From Cognatishimia sp. 1_MG-2023 (GTDB taxonomy: Bacteria > Pseudomonadota > Alphaproteobacteria > Rhodobacterales > Rhodobacteraceae): a DNA stretch of 64,000 bases. Positions 42,402-51,149 of the stretch are shown piece after piece. The notes below the pieces were generated by a model that saw only the letters and a program-made list of their open reading frames with translations, was not told where the DNA came from and did no database searches. The stretch lies in NCBI RefSeq assembly GCF_030548175.1, contig NZ_JAUORX010000008.1:1-64000 (forward strand). Direction: 5' to 3'. How positions within the stretch are numbered: position 1 is the stretch's first letter; every line of letters starts with the position of its first letter. The position numbers and the translations under genes were made by a program.

Positions 42402-43267
42402 TATGCTGGGGTCAGTTCCTGACGCGCCTCTTCCATCTCGTAGAAGGATGGCTGCAAGGATGTAGGAATGTTACCGCGGCCAATTTCAACGCAGATGGTT
42501 GGAGAGTGTTCTTGCAAAATCGCAATAAAGATGTCGCGGATTACGTTATAGAAGGCGCCGTCTTGGTCCTCGATCACCCCCAAGCGGCCAGATAGCGGAG
42601 CCACAAAACAGTAAGCCAAGAAAACCCCAAGGAACGTACCAACAAGCGCACCACCAATCATTTCACCTAGAACGGCCGGTGGTTTGTCGATCGAACCCAT
42701 CGTTTTAATAACACCCAAAACCGCCGCAACAATCCCAATCGCCGGGAGGCCGTCAGCAACAACTTGAAGTGCGTGGGCAGGGACCATCACCTCGTGGTGG
42801 TGCTTTTTGAGCTTTTTGTTGATCACATCCTCGGTTTGGAATGGGTCATCAAATTGTAGCGCCAACATACGGAAGCTGTCAGTGATCAGGTCAATCGCGT
42901 GATGGTCATGTTGGATTTTGGGAAACTGCGAAAAAATCGAACTGTCGTGTGGATTTTCGATGTGCTCGTCCAGCGCCAGAATACCGTCACGTTGGTAGAT
43001 CTTGGTAAGTCCGTACATCAAGTTCAGTAGGTCGATGTAGTCAGCTTGTTTCCATTTTGGCCCCTTAAGCGCTTTGATCAAACCTTTGATCGTTGCACCA
43101 AAGTCCGCAAACGAGTTGGCTGCAATAAAGGCCCCTAAGGAGGCGCCGCCGATCATCATGCCCTCGAACGGGAGGGCGTGAAGAATGGGGCCCATTTCCC
43201 CGCCTGATAGCAAAAAGCCACCAAACACGAGAGCCATGACAAGAATAAATCCGATGATAATGTTCAT
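42401..43267 (-). CDS. motA: Flagellar stator protein MotA
   Basis: A 288-residue stator subunit with four membrane segments. The first two are near the N-terminus (IIIGFILVMALVFGGFLLSG; MMIGGASLGAFIAANS), the cytoplasmic loop holds the rotor-contact region (YQRDGILALDEHIENP, with charged R and E), and the last two include VADGLPAIGIVAAVLGVIKT and GEMIGGALVGTFLGVFLAYC. It forms the proton channel with MotB. Unlike the usual motAB pair, motB here is encoded 1.5 kb upstream on the same strand, with an unrecognised gene in between on the opposite strand. Confidence 0.95.
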   Translation of the reverse strand: MNIIIGFILVMALVFGGFLLSGGEMGPILHALPFEGMMIGGASLGAFIAANSFADFGATIKGLIKALKGPKWKQADYIDLLNLMYGLTKIYQRDGILALDEHIENPHDSSIFSQFPKIQHDHHAIDLITDSFRMLALQFDDPFQTEDVINKKLKKHHHEVMVPAHALQVVADGLPAIGIVAAVLGVIKTMGSIDKPPAVLGEMIGGALVGTFLGVFLAYCFVAPLSGRLGVIEDQDGAFYNVIRDIFIAILQEHSPTICVEIGRGNIPTSLQPSFYEMEEARQELTPA

Positions 43268-43493
43268 GTAGTTTCGCTATCCTAAGCGCCTTCTGGCGAT
43301 TGCATTGCTCGTATGCCCCATTTTTGCCATAAATTATAAGGTTTGAGCAAGAATTAATGAGTGAATTGGTAGAATAGATTGTTAAACACGGCTCAATTTA
43401 AAGAATAGCTATGGATAATTGACATTAATTGGCGTAATTATAATAAAAATAAAGAATAGTTTAACGTCTGCGACGCGACACCTGGGGAAACGC

Positions 43494-44675
43494 ATGTTCG
43501 GTAATGAACAAATCATGGCAGTCTTGCTTGAAGCGGATGATCTTCGTTTGGTTCATCGCAGTTGGCCCCTGAATATGCGCTTGGCTGTTTGTTTGATGCC
43601 AAGCGGCGAATGCCAGTTGATGTTATTTCGTGAAGAAGAGGCGGCGACATTCCCTAAGCGCCTTCGCAAACATCTTGGATTGCGGTCGGAAGAGCTAAGC
43701 ATTTACCCGCCTGTTGCTGGGTTTCCGTCACGTGCAGTGAAGTATTCAGATGAACGTAGCCTTGCGGCTTTGTTGGCTGATACGCCAGGTTTGCTTGAAG
43801 ACGCACACGATTATTCGGTTAACTTTTCATATGCTGTGGAAGAGGGGCTTGATCCCGTTGCCTTTCTTGGCGTTGAAGTTGTCGCGGAAGATGTCGAGAT
43901 CGAAACTCCATTCTTTGGGGCGTCAAAGGCACAAGCGTCGGCGGATGTTTTGCAGTTTTCTTCAAGGCGTCAGCAGGCGGTTGAGGAAGAAAAATCAATT
44001 CGAAACTTACGCTTTGATTTGGCGCGTGAAGCAGCCCGAGATATCGAAGGCGCGAGTAAGCCCGAGCCAGTCATGATGAATGAACAGCCAGCCGATCTAG
44101 GCGCAGAGTTTTTGTCCGCTGATCAACTGGCGTCTATTGAAACCCCTCCGGGCGCATATCGTTTGTCGCAACAGGGTGAATGGATAGAGATTTCGCGTGG
44201 GGAAGGGGCCGCTGTGCCGGTTACTGATCCTTCGTTGTTGTTCCTTCGGGATGATCGTGCTTTGCTCGCGATCCGTTCCGATGCAGTTACATCAAACCTG
44301 CCTGCAAATATTCGGATTTCGGTGGAGTGCCTGCCGGCTGTCTTGCGACGTGTTCTGACAGAGGCGATTGGCGAGGTTCACGTTTCTGCTGAAAATGGGT
44401 TCTTTTATGTAGCTCTGCCGCCGCGTTCGGGTGATGCGCAGAGTGTTGAAATGTCTGATCTACATGCCAGCTTGGCGCAGGATGAAACGCGTAAGCGCTG
44501 GCCAAACCTGCGCCGGAATCGCGGGTTTCGACTGTTTGCGTTGACGACAATCACAACGCTGGCGATTTTTGTGGTTCTAAGTGCGCAACCTGATGACATG
44601 ACACGCCAGAATTCGGGTAAAACACCAATTGATTGGAGCCAGTTCCGCTTGTCGATGAATGATGGGCTTGGATAG
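43494..44675 (+). CDS. Hypothetical single-pass protein between motA and motB
   Basis: A 393-residue protein with one membrane helix near the C-terminus (LFALTTITTLAIFVVLSAQP), followed by a 30-residue extracytoplasmic tail. The rest looks like a cytoplasmic domain with RLAVCLMPSGECQLMLFREE, FPKRLRKHLGLRSEEL and RVLTEAIGEVHVSAENGFFY. The ATG at 43494 has GGGGAAA upstream; the open frame begins at 43419 but that extension is low-complexity. Divergent from motA and convergent with motB, it interrupts the stator pair. I do not recognise the family. Placement suggests a motility function, such as a stator-associated or assembly factor. Confidence 0.7.
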   Translation: MFGNEQIMAVLLEADDLRLVHRSWPLNMRLAVCLMPSGECQLMLFREEEAATFPKRLRKHLGLRSEELSIYPPVAGFPSRAVKYSDERSLAALLADTPGLLEDAHDYSVNFSYAVEEGLDPVAFLGVEVVAEDVEIETPFFGASKAQASADVLQFSSRRQQAVEEEKSIRNLRFDLAREAARDIEGASKPEPVMMNEQPADLGAEFLSADQLASIETPPGAYRLSQQGEWIEISRGEGAAVPVTDPSLLFLRDDRALLAIRSDAVTSNLPANIRISVECLPAVLRRVLTEAIGEVHVSAENGFFYVALPPRSGDAQSVEMSDLHASLAQDETRKRWPNLRRNRGFRLFALTTITTLAIFVVLSAQPDDMTRQNSGKTPIDWSQFRLSMNDGLG

Positions 44676-44707
44676 AAAAATCGCCCGCTGAATGGCGGAC
44701 GATTTTT
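44676..44707. terminator. Bidirectional hairpin terminator
   Basis: AAAAATCG and CGATTTTT outer arms (44676-44683 / 44700-44707) with an inner CCGC/GCGG stem, flanked by A and T tracts. Lies between the hypothetical gene (ending 44675) and motB (ending 44724), serving both. Confidence 0.88.
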
Positions 44708-44723
44708 TAGCTTTCAATTTGGC

Positions 44724-46022
44724 CTACCGCAATGCGCTACGTAAGTTTTCAAAGACCGTTTCGTTCAACAAAGAGACTTGGCTTTCTTGTTCGATGATCT
44801 CAGAAACGCTTGGTTCCATAACTGTGGCTTGTTTGGTTGGCTCAGCTACTGTCGGAGCAGGGGCCATTTCAGGTTTTGCCATTGGTTCTTTGGCGGCCAT
44901 TTTAGGTGCCGCGTCCGCGGTCACTGGTTTTTGGTAAGCCAGTAAAACCTCGATACGGCGGTTAGAAGGATCTTTCGGCGCATCAGCCTTTAGCAGTTGT
45001 TTGTCAGCCATGCCGGACACACGCGTAATCCGCTCATGTGTAACACCGCTTTGGATAAGCACTCGGCGCATCGCGTTGGCACGATCAGAGGAAAGATCCC
45101 AGTTGTCATAGCCCGCGGACTTCGAAAATGGGACAGCATCGGTATGACCGGAAATAACCATCTTATTTGGCAGTTTGGTCAGCGAGTCACCCAAAAGTGT
45201 CATCAGTTTTACAGTCGCCGCATTCATTTGTGCGCTACCGCTAGAGAACATAGGCTTGCCCTTTTGGTCGACGATCTGGATCATCAAGCCTTCAGGTGTT
45301 TTTTGAAACATCAAGTTCTCTTGCAGTGGTGCTAGGTCTGGGCTGGCTTGCATGGCTTGCAAGATCTTGGACTTCATTTCCTCAAAGCGCTCTTCATCCG
45401 CGGTATGGTCCGGATTGGTCGCTTGGGTATCGCCTGCAGCATTTTTCTCTGCTTGATCAAGGGTAGTGATGGATTCGGCGCCAGCCATAGATGCGGCTTG
45501 CATTGCATCTAAGCTTTCGGTCGCTTCCTGCGCTTTGCCCGCCGACGCTTGTTCATTCGTTACAGCGGTTTCGTTTGGATTCGCTTCATATACCGGACTT
45601 GCGGCGCCACCAGCTGGATTCTCGTGGTGACCTTCTTGGGAACCGCGCACTTTTTCGGCAGGATCAGCCGTTGGAGTGGTGTCCATGACTTCCCATTTGG
45701 CAGGAGATGGATCGTCTTTTTCGCCAAACTCGGCGCCACGTGCCACGGTTGAACCGTTTGACGCTGTTAATGTGCCAGGTGGGCCCAATGTCGCGCCATC
45801 TAGAACACCACTGCCGCCGGGGAGGGTGGCATTTGTGAAGTATTCTGCGATTCCTCGTAGTTTTTGTTCGTCACTTGACGATAAAATCCACATTAATAGG
45901 AAAAACGCCATCATCGCGGTCATGAAATCAGCGTAAGCCACCTTCCAAGCACCACCGTGGTGCCCGTGGCCTTCGACCACTTCGATTTTGCGAATGATGT
46001 TTACCGTTGCATCGCTTGCCAT
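44724..46022 (-). CDS. motB: Flagellar stator protein MotB
   Basis: A 432-residue stator subunit: short cytoplasmic N-terminus, one membrane helix (VAYADFMTAMMAFFLLMWIL) with the proton-carrying aspartate D32 in the same place as in E. coli, a long Ala/Glu-rich periplasmic linker (about residues 65-225), and an OmpA-like peptidoglycan-binding domain (MVISGHTDAVPFSKSAGYDN and LSSDRANAMRRVL). The linker is longer than usual; total length exceeds E. coli MotB (308). It has a perfect CtrA box 112 bp upstream (46134-46148). Confidence 0.95.
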   Translation of the reverse strand: MASDATVNIIRKIEVVEGHGHHGGAWKVAYADFMTAMMAFFLLMWILSSSDEQKLRGIAEYFTNATLPGGSGVLDGATLGPPGTLTASNGSTVARGAEFGEKDDPSPAKWEVMDTTPTADPAEKVRGSQEGHHENPAGGAASPVYEANPNETAVTNEQASAGKAQEATESLDAMQAASMAGAESITTLDQAEKNAAGDTQATNPDHTADEERFEEMKSKILQAMQASPDLAPLQENLMFQKTPEGLMIQIVDQKGKPMFSSGSAQMNAATVKLMTLLGDSLTKLPNKMVISGHTDAVPFSKSAGYDNWDLSSDRANAMRRVLIQSGVTHERITRVSGMADKQLLKADAPKDPSNRRIEVLLAYQKPVTADAAPKMAAKEPMAKPEMAPAPTVAEPTKQATVMEPSVSEIIEQESQVSLLNETVFENLRSALR

Positions 46023-46133
46023 TTGTCTCTGCCTCGTGAGTGCCGGTTTGCCCGGCTATTCTCAACACGCGCTTCTGCGCACTATTGGTCAGGTAGAGGT
46101 ATCGCAACCAACCGTGCCCCGAGAAGGGCGCGA

Positions 46134-46148
46134 TTAAGACAAGATTAA
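46134..46148. promoter_or_regulatory. Perfect CtrA box upstream of motB
   Basis: TTAAGACAAGATTAA matches TTAA-N7-TTAA, 112 bp from the motB start, in the gap between mucR and motB. Suggests motB has its own CtrA-dependent promoter rather than depending on mucR transcription. Confidence 0.75.
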
Positions 46149-46171
46149 GGCAGTTGAAAAAACGCGTGCTC

Positions 46172-46654
46172 TTATGGAGCGCTTGCGCCTTCTTCCAAGT
46201 TGGAGTCGCGGTTGTATTTACCAAGACCAACTTGTTTTGCATAAGCCGCTTTGCGCTCTGAGTAGTTCGGTGCAACCAATGGCATGGATTCAGGTAGGGA
46301 GAATAACTGACGGTATTCCTCTTCGGTTAAACCATGTTCGGCATTGAGGTGGCGCTTTAGCATTGTAAAGCCGCGGCCGCAGCATAGACAGAAAACTTTG
46401 TCATTGGTCACGGCTTTGTCCAGCGGGATAGCTGGTGTAGCTGCCGACTTGACTGTTTCGATGATGGGTACGGGTTCTGTGGCGATCGCAGGGGTGGTGA
46501 CTTCTGGTTTGCCAAATACGGGCATCAATTGTGTTGCAAGTGATACGATATCATCAACCGACACATTGCGGCGCTGCGCAAACGCGGCAACGACCGTCGC
46601 GACGGCGTCTTTTGAATGGTCCTTGGCGGTGTCCATGTCGTTTTTTGTGGTCAT
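46172..46654 (-). CDS. mucR: MucR/Ros family zinc-finger regulator
   Basis: A 160-residue transcription factor with a C2H2-like zinc finger in the Ros/MucR form: VFCLCCGRGFTMLKRHLNAE then HGLTEEEYRQLFSLP, giving Cys-x2-Cys-x9-His-x4-His. The N-terminus has AVATVVAAFAQRRNVSVDDI as in MucR proteins. MucR proteins repress exopolysaccharide and motility genes or silence horizontally acquired DNA. The ATG at 46654 has AGGGAT upstream. It lies between motB and the hypothetical gene at 46837, so it may adjust motility expression in this cluster. Confidence 0.9.
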   Translation of the reverse strand: MTTKNDMDTAKDHSKDAVATVVAAFAQRRNVSVDDIVSLATQLMPVFGKPEVTTPAIATEPVPIIETVKSAATPAIPLDKAVTNDKVFCLCCGRGFTMLKRHLNAEHGLTEEEYRQLFSLPESMPLVAPNYSERKAAYAKQVGLGKYNRDSNLEEGASAP

Positions 46655-46836
46655 GGTTTAATCCCTGTCTCGCGGCAGATCATATATCTTAACTTTTGAA
46701 GATGTCAAGAATAGCCGCGTTTGTCCTTGCCGTTTCGGCGGAAAAAACCCAAATAAAACTTGGGGTTGAGCGCTCTGCGGTAGTGCCTCGGCGTCTAGTT
46801 GCAGTTCGCGTGTAATTCCGATTTTGCCTTGGTGGC

Positions 46837-47109
46837 TTAGTGCAAAGTGCGAAGGTAGTGTTCGCTGTCTCTGAAGTTGGCCTGCTGAATTGGCTTGTGA
46901 CCAATCAAGGTCGCGACATTCATTGCGCTTGAAGGCGTTTGCATTGCGCAAGAAGTGTCGAGGTCAATATCCTTCAAGACATGGTTTGCCGACTTAAGGA
47001 CTTCGATGAAAAAGGGGTCGGTGTCCAACGAGGACAGTAGGTGCCGAATATGCGCAGCCGCAGAAAATGCGACACGAATATGGGCATCCTTGGCGAGGGG
47101 TCCTGCCAT
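46837..47109 (-). CDS. Small hypothetical protein (90 residues)
   Basis: A 90-residue soluble protein, starting with the ATG at 47109 after GGAG (spacing about 7). The sequence HIRVAFSAAAHIRHLLSSLD and PFFIEVLKSANHVLKDIDLD looks helical and protein-like, with no membrane segment. A second frame in the same region (46658-46951, overlapping) has no good start and is thought not to be real. Function unknown. It is upstream of mucR on the same strand and may be co-transcribed with it. Confidence 0.55.
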   Translation of the reverse strand: MAGPLAKDAHIRVAFSAAAHIRHLLSSLDTDPFFIEVLKSANHVLKDIDLDTSCAMQTPSSAMNVATLIGHKPIQQANFRDSEHYLRTLH

Positions 47110-47393
47110 AGCTCTACTCCATTCTGAGTGATATTCGGTGCATTCTGCTACCTGACACTGAGAATATTATTACTTGGGTTAAAATATTGCCAAAATTCGG
47201 TGGCAAAAGAAAAGAAATGGTTAAATTTGAGTATTACATGCGTTAATCTAAGGCCTGGTTCATAGCTGTTCTTGTGATAACCGTCAGGCTTCTGCTTGAA
47301 TAGTCATGAATTCAGTAGTTGCCTTTTAATAGTTTTTTAATCTTGGGCAAGATGATTCGGATGGCGTTGAAGTGAGCAGAGGCGATAGCAAAT
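47110..47393. other. Intergenic region upstream of the atypical OmpR-type regulator
   Basis: 284 bp of A+T-rich DNA. It carries the CtrA box at 47326-47340 and GGCAAAAGAAAAGAAATGGTTAAA-like runs with no open frame. Promoters for the divergent small gene and the regulator at 47394 must be here. Confidence 0.5.
47326..47340. promoter_or_regulatory. Perfect CtrA box upstream of the atypical regulator
   Basis: TTAATAGTTTTTTAA matches TTAA-N7-TTAA, 54 bp before the start at 47394. Confidence 0.7.
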
Positions 47394-48095
47394 ATGATTT
47401 CGAAAGCGCCATATGCGGTGATCGTTGATTCAGATCCTGGCACCGCGCTATCCTTGCGTCATCTTTTTCGTGTTATTTGCGGGCTGTCGGCGGAAGTCTT
47501 TGCTTCTGATGACGCTGCATTGTCTATAATTCAATCGGGTGATGCACCAAAGGTTGTTGTTGTCGGGCGGCTTAGAGCGCGCTCTGAATTTTTGAAAACG
47601 CTAGTGGAAATTGACTCCGGGTCGTTCGTGATCGCAATCGACCGCCAAGAACAAACAAATGAAGCCGAAGATGCTTTTCTTGCGGGTGCTCACGATGTTG
47701 TTCGTTACCCGATCTCTTTGCGCGCATTCGCGTTAAGATTGAGGGCGCGCGTAGGAATGCTGGATACGCCAGAGGGTTTGGAAATATTGCGGGACACGTC
47801 GTCTTGGAATTCCGGTGCTTATATTGCGAGTCAGGCTGCATTGACTTCGGCGGAAGCGCAAATCGCGCACATACTCATCAGTCAGAATGGTGAAGTCGTT
47901 TCGCGGGATGTGCTGAGTTATGCCATTGACCATAGGCCTTGGGACTATGGGGACCGAAAATTTGATGTGCATGTTGCGAAAATCCGCAAGAAGTTAACGG
48001 CTGTCTTTGGAGAGCATGTCTCGGTAAAGACAGTTCGGGCAGAAGGCTATGTTTTGTCTTTTGATGAAGATGGAATTGCGCGGTTATTTAACTGA
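47394..48095 (+). CDS. OmpR/CtrA-like winged-helix regulator with degenerate receiver
   Basis: A 233-residue protein laid out as receiver plus OmpR-type winged helix. The C-terminal DNA-binding half has QAALTSAEAQIAHILISQNG, SRDVLSYAIDHRPWDYGDRK, FDVHVAKIRKKLTAVFG and a final TVRAEGYVLSFD, matching the trans-activation loop and recognition helix. The N-terminal half keeps the fold pattern but the phospho-acceptor position reads VVVVGRLRAR (no Asp) and the conserved Lys is missing (VVRYPIS), so it is probably phosphorylation-independent. It resembles orphan motility regulators such as FtcR. It has its own CtrA box and faces the downstream flagellar genes. Confidence 0.8.
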   Translation: MISKAPYAVIVDSDPGTALSLRHLFRVICGLSAEVFASDDAALSIIQSGDAPKVVVVGRLRARSEFLKTLVEIDSGSFVIAIDRQEQTNEAEDAFLAGAHDVVRYPISLRAFALRLRARVGMLDTPEGLEILRDTSSWNSGAYIASQAALTSAEAQIAHILISQNGEVVSRDVLSYAIDHRPWDYGDRKFDVHVAKIRKKLTAVFGEHVSVKTVRAEGYVLSFDEDGIARLFN

Positions 48096-48431
48096 CCCTT
48101 GGGTGACAATTCGGCCCCTCAGCTCTCCGTCAAGTAGAGAATTGTAAATTTCCACAGGTCTTTTCGCGGTTGAGTTCACGGTTGTGTGACCTACTACTGC
48201 TTGTGGATAACTTCACCTGCGTGCCCAGATGTTGGTTTACCCGTTGGTTTTAAGGGAAAATGGCGAGTGTATTTTTAAAAGTACAACTTAGACCTGCTTA
48301 AAATGTCAATTTGACACTTCTTCTCGACTATGAGGAGAGTTAACTCATCTTTACAAAGAGGTAATTCTCCTTTGGCGGGAAAGGATCTAGTCTACTCTAA
48401 CAAACATATATATGGCCTGGGGGAATATATA
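48096..48431. other. Intergenic region with a lone DnaA box and a 13-bp palindrome
   Basis: 336 bp without a clear gene. It holds one perfect DnaA box (48202-48210), the 13-bp palindrome TGTCAATTTGACA (48304-48316), and a possible longer N-terminus of the next gene (frame open from 48330). A single DnaA box does not make an origin. Confidence 0.5.
48202..48210 (-). promoter_or_regulatory. Isolated DnaA box
   Basis: TTATCCACA on the minus strand (TGTGGATAA on plus), a perfect consensus DnaA box. Only one exact copy was noticed in the region, so it may be a regulatory or chance site. Confidence 0.4.
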
Positions 48432-48899
48432 GTGGGACAGTTGGATATTGTTGAACAGATTTGGGGTGGGGACATCTCAGAAGCACAAGTGTCGGCGGTT
48501 ACGCCGTTAGAAGGTTTGTTGGCTTCGGTCGTGAATGTGCCTGTAGTGACGTTGACCTCTCGACTGGAAGGTAGCCGCCCATATGCGCTACTTGAGAGTT
48601 CAGAAGTTTTGCCGGGTGTATCGCTGGGTGACATTTTGTCCGAAGAGTTGTCTTTGGAGGTGCCATTCGGTGCGCTTATTCTTGTTCAGCCAAAGGACTT
48701 TTCAGACGTTAAGGATTATTCAGGACAAAAGCTTGGCGAAATGTTGGGCATGATCATTCTGGATATGGCGAAAGATGCCTCTTCATCTGTTGAATTGAAT
48801 GTTGCGGAAGTGACATCGGACAAAGAAGGTGTCGATCTTTCGGGTTCTTTATCAGCAATTAGCGAAAGCCAAGCGTTGGCGGCCTCTCGACTTCAGTGA
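48432..48899 (+). CDS. Hypothetical flagellar-cluster protein
   Basis: About 155 residues from a GTG at 48432, preceded by GGGGGAA; the frame is also open to an ATG at 48330 but that extension has no ribosome binding site. The sequence begins GQLDIVEQIWGGDISEAQVS and has VPVVTLTSRLEGSRPYALLE, then SLEVPFGALILVQPKDFSDV. It is acidic, soluble and without a signal peptide. I do not recognise it. Position between the atypical regulator and the sigma factor, within a flagellar region, is its only functional hint. Confidence 0.6.
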   Translation: MGQLDIVEQIWGGDISEAQVSAVTPLEGLLASVVNVPVVTLTSRLEGSRPYALLESSEVLPGVSLGDILSEELSLEVPFGALILVQPKDFSDVKDYSGQKLGEMLGMIILDMAKDASSSVELNVAEVTSDKEGVDLSGSLSAISESQALAASRLQ

Positions 48900-48931
48900 G
48901 CTATGAGGTGGAGCTGCCACGCGGAGTTGAT

Positions 48932-48946
48932 TTAATCTTTCGTTAA
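48932..48946. promoter_or_regulatory. Perfect CtrA box upstream of the sigma factor
   Basis: TTAATCTTTCGTTAA matches TTAA-N7-TTAA, 77 bp before the sigma-factor start. It should control sigma-fliK-flgD. Confidence 0.75.
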
Positions 48947-49022
48947 TCATATTTGTCTTTGCTGATCCTTGCGGTTGTGATTTTGTTGTTCTTGACGAAA
49001 CAAAGATTTCGCGAGGCAGGAC

Positions 49023-49706
49023 ATGACTATTTCATACTCAGCGGCGCTAAAGGCGCCGATTTTAGAACGTGAACAGGAGCGCTCATTGATCGAACAGTGG
49101 CAGCAAAAGAGGGACGGAACCTCTTTGCAGGTTTTGATCGCTTCTCATGCTCGACAAGTTCACGCATGCGCGCGACGCATGAATTCAAACTTTGAACATC
49201 AAGAAGACTTAGTGGCTGAAGGATTGATTGGCCTTATTACAGCAGCAGATCGCTTTGAGTTGTCGCGTGATGTTCGATTTTCCACATATGCGCAGTGGTG
49301 GGTTATGAATAGTGTCCGCACAGCAAATGCACGGCTAAGAAATGTGGTCGCGATGCCGCCGAGCATAAAATACTCTGATGCACCGGTAGCAAATACAGCG
49401 ATCTCCGAAGACGATTTGGATGAATTTCTTACGTCCGAAGATCCGACGCCCGAAGAACAAGCGATTGCAAAATCGGATTCCGATGAAATGCGCCGCCAAA
49501 TGGTCGCGGCATTGCAAGAATTGAATGATATTGAGCGCGAAATTGTTATTTCGCGAAACCTGCGCACGGTTCCGGAAACCATCGAAGCGTTAGCTGAAAG
49601 ATTGGGATTGGGACGTGATCGGATGCGCCAGATCGAGCGGCGTGCATTGTCGCGCTTAAAGTTCGCGCTGTTGTCGCGCGGCGTTTCAAGCGCTCGGGCA
49701 ATCTAA
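49023..49706 (+). CDS. RpoH-like sigma-70 family factor in a flagellar operon
   Basis: A 227-residue sigma factor. Region 2 is DLVAEGLIGLITAADRFE then FSTYAQWWVMNSVRTANARL, and region 4 is IEALAERLGLGRDRMRQIER followed by RALSRLKFALLS. The FSTYAxWW and RxRMRQIE forms resemble the heat-shock sigma RpoH, but at 227 residues it is shorter than RpoH (about 290) and lacks a long region 3. Its stop overlaps the fliK start (TAATG), so it is translated with fliK and flgD. Known flagellar sigma factors are FliA (sigma-28) and RpoN (sigma-54); this one appears different. Probably drives late flagellar or stress genes. Confidence 0.85.
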   Translation: MTISYSAALKAPILEREQERSLIEQWQQKRDGTSLQVLIASHARQVHACARRMNSNFEHQEDLVAEGLIGLITAADRFELSRDVRFSTYAQWWVMNSVRTANARLRNVVAMPPSIKYSDAPVANTAISEDDLDEFLTSEDPTPEEQAIAKSDSDEMRRQMVAALQELNDIEREIVISRNLRTVPETIEALAERLGLGRDRMRQIERRALSRLKFALLSRGVSSARAI

Positions 49707-51139
49707 TGGATATTACTGCCAATCCACTTCTATCCTTGCTCGGCGCAGCCCCTGCCACGGACACTACCGCTGCACCAATTGCATCGCCAGGGGGAAGTGC
49801 CGCAATGGGATTTGCCATGTTGGTTACGAACCAAGCTCAGAGCAATGATGGCCTATCTGTGGATGTGGCTAAGCCGGGGCAGTTGCTAACAGGTAAGTTA
49901 CCTGAATTACTTGGAAAATTAGAGAGAATTATCGAGAAAGTAACCACGCTTCTTTCTGATGAAAGCGATGCGACGGTAACGATTGATGATATTGCACCAG
50001 CTTTGGTTGAGCTTACTGACGTTATTGGTGAACTGAGCGAAGCTACGAACGGAGCCTTCTTAGGAGGTCTTACAGAGTCTGTTCCGAATGCAATGGCCCA
50101 GCAGATATCGGGTAATATAGAGTCTGTTGCAGCCAAGATTGTTGATTTTTCAGCATCGAATATTTTGCAGATCACAGATGTCGAACCGCTGTCTCCCGAG
50201 AATTTGGCCCATGCCGTGATTGAGATCGCCACCGCGATACAGAGTGAAATCAATACGGTTGTGAAGGCGCTGCCAGAAACTGTCGCGAATATTGCGACGA
50301 AATTTATGGCCGCCGGAAATTCGGTTGTGTCCACACAGAAACCGGCAAATTCACCGCAAAAGCCCGCTACCGGCGAAATATTGGGTGCCGTGCCTGAGTT
50401 TTCCACGGTTCCGGTGCTTGAACAGTCAGGTGCCGGACCTGTTGTGAAGCCAATGAGCTCGCAGGGTCAGGAGCTTATTTTGCCTCAATGGGCTACACAG
50501 GCTATCGGACAGGCCACACCAAAGCTGAGTGAGGCGGCGCAATCCGTCTTTTCGGCGATCGGGAATGCGTTGGAGAACGGTGCAGCACCAAAAGTGCCGG
50601 TTGAGACGTCTTTGGGTCAAATCTTAGAGCTGCCGAGAGAATTGTTGCCCATTATTCCGCAAGATATTGCTGCTACAGCGCGTGACGCAATTCAATCGGT
50701 TGAAGCCACACAGTCGACGTCAGCGGCGCGCGCGGCTGAAAGTCAAACGCCGCGATTTTCTCAGGCTGTTGTTAGCCAAGTGCGTGCTGCCGATTTTCAA
50801 GAAGGCACGACTAAGGTTGAGCTAACGCCCCGTGGTCTGGGTAGTGTTGAAATTGAAATGAAGACGAATTCCGATGGATCGCTTTCAGTTGTTGTCCGGG
50901 CTGAGAATGCGCACGTTCTTAGCAGTCTTCGTGAAGAGCGAGACTTATTGGCCCTAGCTGTATCTGATGCGGGGCAGGGTACGTTTGAATTTCAGGAATT
51001 CAACAAAGATGAACAATCGCAAGATCAGGGCGGCCAAGGATTTAGTGGCGGGACTGGCAGTGAATCTATTGCAGATAGTGCAGATGTAGCGAGTGACACC
51101 GCAAAAATTGGCGGTGGTCAACTTGATCTGATGACTTAG
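49706..51139 (+). CDS. fliK: Flagellar hook-length control protein FliK
   Basis: A 477-residue protein with low-complexity, Ala/Thr/Ser/Pro-rich N-terminal and central parts and a conserved C-terminal domain: KVELTPRGLGSVEIEMKTNS, then VVRAENAHVLSSLREERDLL, the Flg_hook signature. It acts as a secreted ruler that switches export from hook to filament subunits. It overlaps the sigma factor stop by 1 bp and precedes flgD by 10 bp. Length is in the normal range for alphaproteobacterial FliK. Confidence 0.88.
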   Translation: MDITANPLLSLLGAAPATDTTAAPIASPGGSAAMGFAMLVTNQAQSNDGLSVDVAKPGQLLTGKLPELLGKLERIIEKVTTLLSDESDATVTIDDIAPALVELTDVIGELSEATNGAFLGGLTESVPNAMAQQISGNIESVAAKIVDFSASNILQITDVEPLSPENLAHAVIEIATAIQSEINTVVKALPETVANIATKFMAAGNSVVSTQKPANSPQKPATGEILGAVPEFSTVPVLEQSGAGPVVKPMSSQGQELILPQWATQAIGQATPKLSEAAQSVFSAIGNALENGAAPKVPVETSLGQILELPRELLPIIPQDIAATARDAIQSVEATQSTSAARAAESQTPRFSQAVVSQVRAADFQEGTTKVELTPRGLGSVEIEMKTNSDGSLSVVVRAENAHVLSSLREERDLLALAVSDAGQGTFEFQEFNKDEQSQDQGGQGFSGGTGSESIADSADVASDTAKIGGGQLDLMT

Positions 51140-51149
51140 GGGAACAACG

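Noticed and set aside
46658-46951. Minus-strand open frame of 97 codons next to mucR
   Set aside because: It overlaps the better-supported gene at 46837-47109, has no good ribosome binding site and an odd composition.
48202-48210. DnaA box as evidence of a second origin
   Set aside because: A single perfect box without a cluster or an A+T-rich element is expected by chance or as a simple regulatory site; the Rep/iteron region is the better origin.
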